64,000 bases of DNA from Diadophis punctatus similis (Eukaryota; Chordata; Lepidosauria; Squamata; Dipsadidae), in the NCBI GenBank assembly GCA_023053685.1, contig JALIGW010000003.1, forward strand, positions 138,691,126-138,755,125, read 5' to 3'. The notes under the pieces were generated by a model that was not told the DNA's origin, did no database searches, and saw nothing but the letters and a program-made list of their open reading frames with translations. Positions 54,829-64,000 of this stretch are shown one piece after another; positions within the stretch are counted from its first letter, which is position 1; every line of letters begins with the position of its first letter. A program made the position numbers and the translations under genes.

Positions 54829-55510
54829 TGTTGTGACCCAGCACCGCAACCCCCCAGAAACACACACACACAGTCGTTGGGAGGCAAACAAAAAGGTTCC
54901 TTTTACTAATACAGTTTCTTAGTAAAACTCAGAGGGTTTAGAAGTCCAAAACAACACAAACGGAAAGTCTTCAGGAATAAGGTTCTTTGGGTTACGTGAG
55001 GGTTAAATAGCACACAGACAAAAGTTCAAAGCAAGACTCATTAATTCTTCTCTTATCTGAACAACTTGGCTGGCTTCCCGGAATAAAGCTGGCAGAAGCT
55101 GGTGATAAGATTCCCAAACAGACGTAGAAACGAAACTCTGGATATGCCGCGGTCATTGAATTGTTGTTCTCAGCAATGAGCACTAATTACCCTGGCTTAA
55201 TATAGCCACTGAAGGGCGTGGCCCAATTAGCCCTCACTGCTTCCTCCGATTGGACCGACGCTTACTCAGCCAGTCCTGTCTTCTGGCTGCTCTGCGTGCT
55301 CTGGCATCCAGCATGAGTTCTTCATCTCCTGATGAAGAACTCTGCTGCGCAGGTGCAGAAGGTCCTGGGAGATCATCCTGCTCTGGCACCGAGTCCTCAT
55401 CACCAGCCGTCTCTGGTGCCAGGCACATAGGCTGGTACTGCTGCACCATGAGCGGCTCCGCGTCCTCCGGATCCTCCAGACTCGGCGCCGGACGCGGCCA
55501 AGGCACAACA
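54829..55510 (-). mobile_element. Solo LTR (682 bp) inside the LINE
   Basis: It begins tgttgtgacc and ends ggcacaaca, so the termini are inverted (TGTTGTG/CACAACA). The 5-bp duplication ggtac sits on both sides (54824-54828, 55511-55515). On the minus strand a TATA-like box (ggctatattaagcc, about 55193-55206) lies roughly 300 bp from the start. Before it, a 90-codon open frame (55506-55234) reads 'MPWPRPAPSLEDPEDAEPLM' ... 'SSSSGDEELMLDARARRAAR' 'RQDWLSKRRSNRRKQ', acidic then basic. This could be the end of a polyprotein reading into the LTR, as in some gypsy-type elements, or chance. The internal region is gone, presumably by LTR-LTR recombination. The orientation is inferred from the TATA box. 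Confidence 0.82.
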
Positions 55511-55515
55511 GGTAC

Positions 55516-56177
55516 GTTAAGAAAAGGCCCACCTGAACCCCTAAGTCCAACTTCAGAAGGAGCGTCTCACACCCAACAATCTCCGGGGCAGGGATCCTAC
55601 GAGGATGCAGATTTCCGCGCATTATAATTGCCACTCCTCCCCCCCTTCCCTGGGGTCGAGAATGATGCTGCACCGAGAAACCGGCTGGGCATATCTCGGA
55701 GAGGGCTACTCCCCCCTCCTGCCCTAGCCAGGTCTCGGTAACACACACCAGGTCTGCCCCCTCCTCTGTGATTAAATCACGTATCAGGGGGGCTTTGTTG
55801 ATAATTGACCTGGCGTTAAGCAGCAGCATCCTGAGCCCAGGGCCCTGAGAACCCTGGTTGCCAGGTATCCGGGTTGAGCAAGATGGAACTGGATCAGAGG
55901 GGCCGGAACAAGGGATCGCTTGTAAACAGCGAGGTCTTATTCCCCGAGAGCGGCCCAACCCTCTGCTCCCGCCATATCTGCCTCTTCCCATTATGACCGA
56001 GATGTTCCGGCTCTCGTCCCCACCAGAGACCCCCTCCCCCTCCCCGCTGGTCCCCCTCATTTCCTGCAGGCCACACATACCATTCTCACTGGTCGGGGGA
56101 AATTCGTTCCGCCACCCCCTGCTTCTGTTTCTACACTCAGCGGGTGGGGGTGGAAACCCAGCCCCTAACTCTTCCAT
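55516..56177 (-). pseudogene. LINE ORF2 N-terminus: AP-type endonuclease, interrupted
   Basis: The frame starts at 56177 ('MEELGAGFPPPPAECRNRSR'). About residues 115-160 carry 'LRMLLLNARSIINKAPLIRD' and 'EEGADLVCVTETWLGQEGGV', the opening endonuclease motifs of CR1-group LINEs (Asn of LLNARS, catalytic Glu of TETWL). Next come 'RGGGVAIIMRGN' and 'CETLLLKLDLGVQVGLFLT', where the LTR begins. The published-style frame continues beyond 55511 only by reading into the LTR. The N-terminal ~110 residues are Gly/Arg-rich without a domain I recognise. The chosen start is the first Met of the open frame; the real start may be further down. Confidence 0.8.
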
Positions 56178-56179
56178 TT

Positions 56180-57420
56180 TTACTAATCCTACAGCTCATA
56201 CGCATCCATCCCACTCATTCAGTTTCACACTCACACCCATATCACACCTCGGAGGGGGGGATACAGATTAAAATGTGATTATAAACGGAAGGCAAAATCC
56301 TCCAAATGAGGGATGTGTGTGCTAGGAGAGCAAGTTCTTCGCATTGGCTCAGTTTCCCAAGAAGTTCTAAAATCCAGGAGGAAAAAGGCCCCCTCCTCTT
56401 CCAATGGCTTTAAAGGAACCAAGGTTCCAGTCCCCACGATCTGCAGATGTCCTCTGGTCAGAGGAGAGTTCCACATTTTCAATGCGGTCGGTAGATGTGT
56501 TTTCGTAGCCCAAAGATAACAGTGGGAGGGGGGGTCAAATAAAAAAGGCCTGCGCAGTTGGTCAAGGTCAGGCACCTCTCCCCCACAACGTCCAGCAGCT
56601 GGAAAGCCAGATAGTAACAAGGGCTTTCCAGTCCTTTCAATCCTCTAAGAGAGGCAGGAGCAGCGATGGCAAAGGTTCCGAAGAAATCTGTTACTTGGGG
56701 GGGGCACTAATCTTCAGCCATAGTTCAGGCATTCAAGGCAGGGCAGTTCAAAATAGCCCCAACTGATTTTAAAAGTAGCCCGTCTCAATCCACAGCCAGC
56801 CCACAGCCGGGGGGGGATAAATCCACTCCAGAGGGTGTGCTTACCACTGCAGATCTTTGTAGCAGGGGGTGGTAGAACGTGGCTTAGAATAGAACAGAGC
56901 CTCACATCTACATTCCCCTGGCCCCAGCTCGAAAAACAACAGCTGAGAAGGCAAGCAGCAAACAAACAGCGAAGAACGGCAAAGCTCCCAGCCGCCGATG
57001 GTCGGGCGCGTCTCCCAAGCTCGCCGTTACTTTGGGGTGATATCCGGTCTTCCAAGGACCCAAAATCAGCACAACACAGCACAACACACAGAAAGAGTCC
57101 AGCGCCTTCCACACCTCAATCATGGTTCGTTCCAGGCCTTGCAAGAAATCGGCCCTCAGGGCGCCCGTCCGCTCCCAAAATGGGCGGCAGTCATTCGTTG
57201 TTCCGGAGCAGGGAGAGTCCAGCAGGGGTCCAACGGTGCAAGCCGCAAGCGGCTGATGTCAATTTCACCGTCTCCGGATGCCAGACAAGTTCCGATTTCA
57301 ACCCAGGGTAACAAAAACCCCGGGGGAGAGCTCCAACGGGCAGACAGCCAAAGTTCTTTCAATCCTCCGAACGGAGCAGGCTTTAGTCCGCCATCTCTCG
57401 CCGTGGCTCCTCCCCTCCCT
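56180..57420 (-). promoter_or_regulatory. LINE 5' region, GC-rich
   Basis: About 1.2 kb with higher G+C than the flanks and no long frame in the coding strand (the longest is 132 codons, 57112-56714, without a motif). Position and composition fit an internal promoter. agatggcgg at about 57385-57393 is a YY1-like site close to the presumed transcription start. Frames of 150 codons on the plus strand are antisense and unsupported. Whether an ORF1 once existed here cannot be told. Confidence 0.5.
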
Positions 57421-57431
57421 TCAGTTGATAT

Positions 57432-57949
57432 ATTACATTTATTTTATAGGAATTGCTAATAAATTAAGAGGTGATGGAGCATATGCTAATTTTTACTACT
57501 GCATTTGTCTGCTAGAAGAGGTGATCTGTCACTTGGCTCCTTGAGTTTCCAGATGAATTCCAAAAAGTCTGCAAACCAAAACTGACATCAATTTCAAATC
57601 AATTTAAAGTAATCAGCTTTTAGGTTCACCTGTTTAGATTTGTGTGCCTTGGTCTTGATGCCTCCCTCTAAAGGAGCTTTATTCTCTTATTTGTAAATAC
57701 TACACTGCTAATGAAGCATTTACTTTAGGATTGATAATGCTTTATTTGCTTTCAACAAAATAACCAGAATCCCAAATGAAAACAAATCAGTAATGCAATA
57801 ATATTCATAACAGACATAATATACCTAACAATATATTTCATAGTAGTTTTTATTTAAAATGAAGATTTAGAACCAGAATTAGGATGCAGATTTCATTATA
57901 CATACAGTTGATCTACTAAAATCAACTGGGTCAGTACTGAAAATGATTA
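57432..57949. other. AT-rich stretch, nothing recognised
   Basis: No repeat family or coding motif was recognised. Confidence 0.4.
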
Positions 57950-58192
57950 GGAGCTGAGGAGGCGCAGTGGTTAAAAGCAGCACTGCAAGTTCAGCTGACT
58001 GCTAGTTCAGCAATTCAGCTGTTCAAATCTCACCGGCTCAAGGTTGACTCAGCCTTCCATCCTTCTGAAGTCGGTAAAATGAGGACCCAGATTGTTGGGA
58101 GCAATATGCTGAACTCTGTAAACCACTTAGAGAGGGCTGTAAAGCACTATGAAGCGGTATATAAGTCTAAGTGCTATTTCTATATTGCTATT
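57950..58192 (+). mobile_element. Sauria-type SINE
   Basis: The head ggagctgaggaggcgcagtg (A box tgg equivalent) and gttcaaatctcacc (B box) are followed by ctcaaggttgactcagcctt, ggacccagattgttggga, aaccacttagagagggctgt and the gtctaagtgctatttctat end. It is full length, with moderate divergence. Confidence 0.85.
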
Positions 58193-58317
58193 AATTTATA
58201 TCCCATGAATTAGAAGGGTTAATAATTGATATGACTGTATCTGAACACAATCAGCTACCTTCTGAAGAATGTAGAATCCTGTTGAGATTATGTATTTATG
58301 AAATGAATATACGCAAC

Positions 58318-58815
58318 GGAATGTGGTGTTGCTGTTCAATACTATAGAGTCAATAAACAGAAGTCTTTAAAGTGTTAAATATAATTTACTTAAATAAACT
58401 AGCAAAACTTCAAAATAAACAGTCCACGAAGAATCTTTCTTTAACTTATCTTCTTTTGAAATAGCAAACAGATATTATAGCTACTTAATATACAGACACA
58501 AAGTCAAACTCTTAGCAATTAGCTATTAATCTTTTGTAGATAAAGTTCTTTCAGCAAACATTTCAGCAAAAACCTTGAACTTCTTTCGGTAGTGTCTTCA
58601 GCAGAAACAGGAGCATGAGTAGAAGCAATCTCTCAGTCGAGCAATCAGTCGAGCACTAAGCACACAGCACAGGGAAGCACACACTACTCAAGCTAATCTG
58701 TTCTCTTTTATAATTATCAGCAAGCCTACAATGCTTACAATTTAAAGCAATACCACTTTTTATATAAACATAGATTAGTGGTTTATTTATACATTAGTAA
58801 CCCAATCAGTTTTAA
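58318..58815 (-). mobile_element. LTR-like repeat, copy A' (pair with 19378-19862)
   Basis: It shows the same motif order as 19378-19862: tgtggtgttgctgttcaata, agtcaataaacagaag, then a ttctcttttataatt box (TATA-like on minus), cctacaatgc, tttaaagcaata and tagattagtggtttatt. The two copies are in the same orientation, 39 kb apart and well diverged. An endogenous LTR is the most likely identity. Confidence 0.4.
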
Positions 58816-58976
58816 ACATAGTACTGACAAATCCCCTGAAATATTTTTACTCCTAATGATTCCCATATATTAATATTTAAAGACTGTTAACAAAACATGA
58901 AAATTAAAGTGAAGACTCAAAGATTTGATATGAAGTTGATAGAGAAGAAAATTCCACTGAGTTCCTTTAAACGTAT

Positions 58977-59318
58977 TGTTAGAATATTCATGACTGGGAG
59001 AGCCAATGGTAACAAGGTCACCCAATGAATAGGCATAGCAACTAAGTCTGCCAATGAGAGCTTAAATACATCTGAGTCTGTGCAGAGAATCAAAACTGAA
59101 GCTAGAAGGCTGTACTCTCTTGTCCACCCTGAAATGAAACTAACTGTTCTCTGCTGCCTGTGTATTTACTTGTAACTGCTACTACGTTGAAGAAGAATCT
59201 ATAATGGTATTGTAAATACACATCTGTTATTCTTGTATATAAAGAAGTTTCTTATTTAAATGAATCCTGCTACATCAGTCTGCCTGTGTGTGCTTTCTGG
59301 ATTTAATTTTTGCAACAT
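58977..59318 (+). mobile_element. Possible solo LTR (342 bp)
   Basis: It runs from tgttagaatattcatgactg to aatttttgcaaca, with inverted TGTT/AACA ends. tatataaagaagtttctt and ctgctacatcagtctgcc near the right end look like the R-U5 part of a retroviral-type LTR. The flanks do not show a matching duplication and no second copy was seen. Confidence 0.4.
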
Positions 59319-61110
59319 ACTCTGATACGTATTCACTAGTAACTTGGCATTGCATACCTGGCTAGGGAAAACCTCTCCACCATTAATCATTTTATATAGT
59401 GTTTTAAGGAGAAAAGGCTGTATAGTATATAAATCAATCTTTCTACTGTTTCGTATGTCTGAAGTATAAAAATGAATTTTGTATAATTGCTATGCTGTGG
59501 TTCTCAAAAGATTGTATACACCTGGATGCCCTGAAAATCACATCAGTTCACTAAAAAAAATCCCTCATTGTCATCAAAACAGCAAGTTTCAGGAACTTAA
59601 CATTTTCTACTCAGTAACATAATGCAGCACAGGTTTGTACCAGGAGACTTCAAGAGTGCCTCATATTTTGCCTGTTCCCCAAAACTCTTAATCAATGTAA
59701 TGAAATAAATCTCTTTGAAGGGTTGACTAAAAAACAAACATTCATAAAGAGGAAGAACAGAAGACTGATATTGCCAATCAACAATGTGCTCTTGGAGACC
59801 AGCTAAGCAGAAATCCAAGTTAACTGATCATAGTAAATTTCCTCCAAATTCCTTTCTTCCTATAATTGTCCCTCAAAACTATGTCCTCTTCTGTTCCTGT
59901 TTTGCTGATGCATCCCTTCTTTCTCAGAGATATTTAAGTGGCCACCTTACCTTGTCAATACATTTCAAAATGTCTGTGAAAAAGTGGACAAACATTGCTT
60001 TTGGCTACCTGATTCCAAGCTAAAAACTTATTAACAAATGTTATTGACACAAGATCTATGTATGATGAATATATGAATTACTGGCTGGTTCATATCAAGC
60101 CTCAAATATAATCTAGTATATACGTTCTAACATATAAATGTTAGAAACATAGTATAATACCCTAGCCATGGGGACTTTGTTTGGCTTATAATGGAGTAGG
60201 GCAGTATAAGGAACTGAATTATAGGAAATCAGAAAACTGTTATCTTCTAGTTCTTTCATTACAGAGTGATCACAGGAGTTATAGATTACAATACATGTGT
60301 TAACTGTAATTTAGGGTTTATTTAAGTCATTTATGAAGCTAGTACTATCGTAAGAAAAATCTGTCTACCAGAAGATTGTTTAGACAAAATAACCTACTCT
60401 TGAGCTCTTATTGATACCATTTTTAAGATGCCATCACGGAGCCAGTAGATAATGGCATAAAATTTGCTGCCCCTACTAACAATCTCTACCCTGCACAGGG
60501 ATGCCACAAAATGCTGGTTCCTTGTTTAATGTAAGCAATATAACTTAAGAAAAGCAATTAATGGATTACTCCAGTCCAGATATGTCTCCCTTCCCTCACA
60601 TAAAATACATTAGTTAGTGGGAAAATATCCACTCCTCTCTTTCATGTGAGAGCGATGCAGCCATTGCTGGGGAGGAGGCAAATTTTGATGGGATAGCTAT
60701 ACCAGCAGGGTTAGCCATCTGTCAAAGCTTGCTCCAGGCTATGGACAAATGTTTTGCACAGGTGGGTCCCAAAAAGAACATGACTAATAATTGACAAGTT
60801 CTGGGCGGAGCTGAATGGTGAAATAGGGGGGAGACTGCACAGCTCCTCTCCAATACCTGTTCATTGACTACTTTAAACATTGTCCCTTCAAACTCTATGA
60901 GATTATCATAAGCTTTATTTTGAAAGGGGGGGCATTTAAACCCTTCTTGTAGAGATTGCTTAGATTCTTTGAAGTACATTGTGTCAATGTTATTTTTCTT
61001 TAATCAATATAAATATTTCTTCATCCAACAACTGCTGATTATAATATAGATTTTTTAATGTACTAATCATAGGCTTCCAAATTTTGTAACATACAGTATC
61101 CTTGTTAAAG
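59319..61110. other. AT-rich stretch of ~1.8 kb, nothing recognised
   Basis: No repeat family or coding motif. The 79- and 85-codon frames at 59784-60023 (plus) and 60722-60979 (minus) have no domain I recognise. Confidence 0.4.
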
Positions 61111-61432
61111 GGAGAATAAATCCCATAGAGGCGATGTTGATCTTTCTCTTGGAATTCAGACAGTTAGAAATGAAGCCGAGATTAAAAGTCTAATAAAAAA
61201 TATTTATTTCGGTACAAAAATAATAAATCCTGATTGTTTACATCTTTGCTAATAAAATGTGACCGTCTCGGTCAAGAGCTAGAGCCAGAAGGAAGTAATG
61301 GAGAATCAGGAATGCACACATGCGTACAAGAGCATATCACGTGTTCTGCTTGTAATGGAAGGTACCATAATATTAGAATAGGGATGCAACACCCTGCATA
61401 TACATACAACTGGCAATATTCACATTGTGACA
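61111..61432 (+). mobile_element. LTR-like repeat, copy B' (pair with 20515-20830)
   Basis: Homologous to the reverse complement of 20515-20830 from ggagaataaatccca to cacattgtgaca. It contains aataaaaaatatttattt and ataaatcctgattgtttac. It ends in gtgaca as the other copy does. The 76-codon frame 61234-61464 lies inside and is not supported. Confidence 0.5.
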
Positions 61433-63405
61433 ATCCTTTTCGGCACAATATAAATCCACATTAGCAATCACACAAATGCTTCTACTATCCATTACTAATA
61501 TTGGCTAAATAAGTTTTTAACTGTCTTTTTGAAATTTATAACAGTCCGTGAGCTGAAATTCAAAATGACTTTTCAAACACCATAGCTTCAATGCAAAATA
61601 TTGCAGGAAAATACCATTTTGCTTTATAGAATTTTAAGGAAAGGGAGAGAGAGAGAGAGAGAGAGAGATGTGGTATATCAGACTGAATCACTTTACTGCC
61701 AAACTTGTAAATACCCTGTGCAGCTGCTACATAATACTGGGAAAAGATGTCGCAGCTTTAAACAGTTGCAGATACTGTAGGTGTTATATTCATGCTCCCA
61801 TATATAGCGAAGCACTTTTTAAAAACAATTTTGAAATACTGCACATCCTATAGATACATATATTAACAGCATCATCATCATAATACATAAGACTGCTGTG
61901 GATTGATTTATGAATGCATTGTACAAAAGCTGAGACATAAGTATGAAATTTGTTATTCCTTCCAACTTTACCTTTGGTCAGTGAAGTCATTGGCCCCTTT
62001 CTTAATCCTGCAATTGCTCTTTTTTCTACAGTTGAGAGATGCCTAAAAACTTAAGGAAAAATCTGAAATTACAGCGAGAAAAAGCCGCTGCGTTAAACAA
62101 CACAAATGTCAAAAACAGCTATTAATGCATCTACTGTGTGCTTCCCTTGGACTGAATTGATTGTTTCATTTCTTATTTAGAATCAGCCAATATTTCAACT
62201 AGAAAATGTAACAGGCGTTAATGACCTGCCTCCAAAATGACCATATTTAGATAACTGAGCTACAAAACAGTTCAGGAGAAACACAATGCAGAAGCAGAAA
62301 ATATTTATTTCATTAAAATAAAGACCCTTTTCACCCTAACATGACTTTAAAACGAAGAAATTCAGGAGCTACAACAGAACAATCTAAGAGCTCTTAGTTC
62401 CACAGCATGAGGTTCCCTACAGTATTACACTAAAAATTATTAGGTTAGAAATGCTGAAGGCATCCAGCAGTTGTATTTGTAATTTAAATTACACAGAAAT
62501 CCCTTTTAGAAATAGATTAATATGTAACTTCACTCAAAGCCCCCAAAACATTATCTCTGCATGAGGTATGATCTTTTACATAGAGAGTGTGTATTGTAGG
62601 TTTGTATTTTGGCATCATAGTCAAAAAGTTGTAATTAAACATATATATTTTTCTGTTTGAAACGTCCTATTGGCTCTATCTCAACCATTTTTATCTTTCA
62701 AAATGATATTGATTTAAAATTGGATTCTAGACTACAAAAAGTTATAATTGTTAGGAATAAAACCCTGTTTTGCAGGGCACAATATGCATATTTTTAAAAT
62801 AAACAGTGTAGCAATCAAGTTATAGAGTTCTGTGTACACATTGCTTTATTTAACACGGCAAGGAAAAGCCAGTTTCCATATCTCCAGCATTGTGGGGAAA
62901 GAACTGCTTATAAGAATTTAGCATGCCTATTTCCTAAGAGGGTGAAAAATCACCATTCTTCTGTGAGCAAACTGTGAGCAAATTGTATGTATACCAAATA
63001 ATAAAAATAAAAAACCCTGCCTCACGTGTCATCAGGAGCAACAGTTTTCTGCTTCTATTGTTGTCTCTTTTTGTTTTTGAGAGTATGTGTTTTCCTTGTT
63101 TCCCTGACTCCAGCACATTCCTACTATAATTAAAAGGGAGGGTGAATAGCTTCTAGTTCTCCATTAGCTATGGTCGGACAGTATTCTGTCTTCCAGAGCA
63201 TTACTCACTTACTATTGAAGCTGCTCCTGTCCTGGGCACATGCCAGCTTGCCTCACAACTGCCTTAAGAAAATCCAGTCCATATTAAAATGTTTTCGGCA
63301 ATATCTTTAAAGGATTCAGTCTGGATTTCAGGCTACCTCATCCCATTAATTTAAATAACTGTTCTACTACTATGCCCTTCCAACTGTCTATTTCCAGAAT
63401 AATGG
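61433..63405. other. AT-rich stretch of ~2 kb with a short (GA)n run
   Basis: A (GA)n run of about 12 units lies at 61645-61668. Otherwise nothing was recognised; it may be unique DNA. Confidence 0.4.
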
Positions 63406-63412
63406 CCTAGCA

Positions 63413-63899
63413 CTGTGATGGCGAACCTATGGCACGTGTGCCACAGGTGGCACGTGGAGCCATATCTGCTGGCACGCGAGCCGTTGCCCTAGCTCAGCTC
63501 CAGCGGATGTGCATGCTTGCCAGCTGATTTTTGGCCTTCCGGAGGGTGTGGGGAGGCTGTTTCGCCCTCCCCAGGGTTCAGGAAAGCCTTCGGAGCCTGT
63601 GGATGGCAAAAAACGGGCCCAACGGGAAGTTCGGAAACAAACTTCTGGTAGGCCCGTTGGGCCATTTTTCACCCTCCCTAGGCTTCAGGAGGCTTCCCTG
63701 AAGCCTGGGGAGGGCGAAAAACGGCCCAACGGGCCTACTGGAAGTCCAGAGGCTTCAGTGAGGCCTGCGTGCATGTGCAGGGGGGCAGCACGGGGGGTTG
63801 TGTGCACATGTGCGTGGGGGAGGGCATTGCATTATGGGTGTGGGCACGGTGCGTGCGTGTCCTTTTGGCACCCGAGCTAAAAAACGTTCACCATCACTG
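63413..63899. mobile_element. hAT MITE (CAGTGATGG family), complete
   Basis: The flanks gcctagca (63405-63412) and gtctagca (63900-63907) differ at one base. The ends are ctgtgatggcgaacctatgg and aaaaacgttcaccatcactg. The core is shared with 33573-33996 (ccctagctcagctccagcg, ctccccaggg/ttcaggaaagcctt), with an extra duplicated cctgggg-agggcgaaaaacgg stretch that makes it ~60 bp longer. The frame of 123 codons inside is chance. Confidence 0.88.
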
Positions 63900-64000
63900 G
63901 TCTAGCATTTTCCTTTCTTTGGAAGGGTCTTCCTGAACTTAAACACTTCTATGTGTGTATAATATGCATTATTGTTTACTAATAATATTTATTATAAGCA

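Larger units (their letters stand above)
52147..57420 (-). mobile_element. Near full-length L3/CR1-group LINE, split by a solo LTR
   Basis: About 4.6 kb without the inserted LTR. On the minus strand: a GC-rich 5' region (57420-56180), the coding region, then a 3' untranslated region ending gagtcctccgggagttgggc ggcatataagaatacc and an AAAT-type tail (52147-52172 on plus). The 5' end begins near gagggaggggaggagccacg and has agatggcgg about 30 bp in, the sort of motif that binds YY1. A weak direct repeat tgatat flanks it (52143-52148, 57426-57431), so the target duplication is uncertain. No separate ORF1 of CR1 type was found in the 5' region. Copies at 15197 and 42864 are truncated relatives. 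Confidence 0.9.

Noticed and set aside
55234..55506. Independent gene for the 90-codon acidic/basic frame
   Set aside because: It lies wholly inside the LTR with clear boundaries, so it belongs to the element or is chance.
56835..57459. Antisense frames of 153-158 codons in the LINE 5' region
   Set aside because: No domain, opposite strand to the LINE, and explained by high G+C.

Overview
The window reads as repeat-rich, AT-rich intergenic or intronic DNA from a squamate reptile, most probably a snake. The grounds are the repeat families: Sauria-type tRNA-derived SINEs, BovB/RTE remnants, CR1/L2/L3-group LINEs (one with a pentanucleotide AATAG-type tail, as known for snake LINEs), Penelope-like element tails, many small hAT MITEs with 8-bp target duplications, and long AAAT/AAAC microsatellites next to retroelement tails. 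I found no convincing host exon, rRNA, tRNA gene, CRISPR array or prokaryotic feature. Most open reading frames are chance frames in microsatellites or GC-rich MITEs; the only meaningful protein-coding signal is transposon-derived.

Layout. 1-7.6 kb: hAT MITEs, an inverted-repeat Penelope-like tail nested in a hAT MITE, a second such tail with a 13-bp duplication, a TA-flanked element with ~145-bp internal tandem repeats, and a 5'-truncated L1 with a 13-bp duplication. 8-14.7 kb: a GGA microsatellite, a hAT MITE with 116-bp tandem repeats, GC-rich MITEs, SINEs, an RTE/BovB remnant and a snake-type LINE 3' end. 15-24 kb: a 5'-truncated L3/CR1 LINE, CA/TA repeats, more MITEs and SINEs, LTR-like repeats and a Penelope-like pseudogene with head-to-head arms. 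24-34 kb: LINE fragments, a CR1-tailed SINE and more hAT elements. 34.9-36.6 kb: an internally deleted Ty3/gypsy element with both 226-bp LTRs and a 5-bp duplication. 40-43.5 kb: a Tigger-like MITE, a second gypsy deletion derivative, a Penelope-like tail that hosts a CTT microsatellite, and an L3 fragment with a 20-bp duplication. 44-51.5 kb: nested SINE/MITE, hAT elements and a BovB tail. 52.1-57.4 kb: the most complete element, an almost full-length L3/CR1 LINE on the minus strand with an 804-codon open frame holding all reverse transcriptase motifs, split by a 682-bp solo LTR. 58-64 kb: a SINE, LTR-like repeats, AT-rich unique DNA and a closing hAT MITE.

The elements do not form a pathway. 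They record layered insertions: autonomous LINEs (L3/CR1, BovB, L1) that may supply machinery to SINEs, hAT transposase acting on MITEs, and LTR elements reduced to solo LTRs or deletion derivatives. No new biological system is claimed. The best leads are the nested LTR inside the near-intact LINE, the Penelope-like hairpin insertions with clear duplications, the tandem-repeat MITEs, and microsatellites that appear to grow from transposon sequence. All family names are from memory of consensus features and motifs; no database search was possible.
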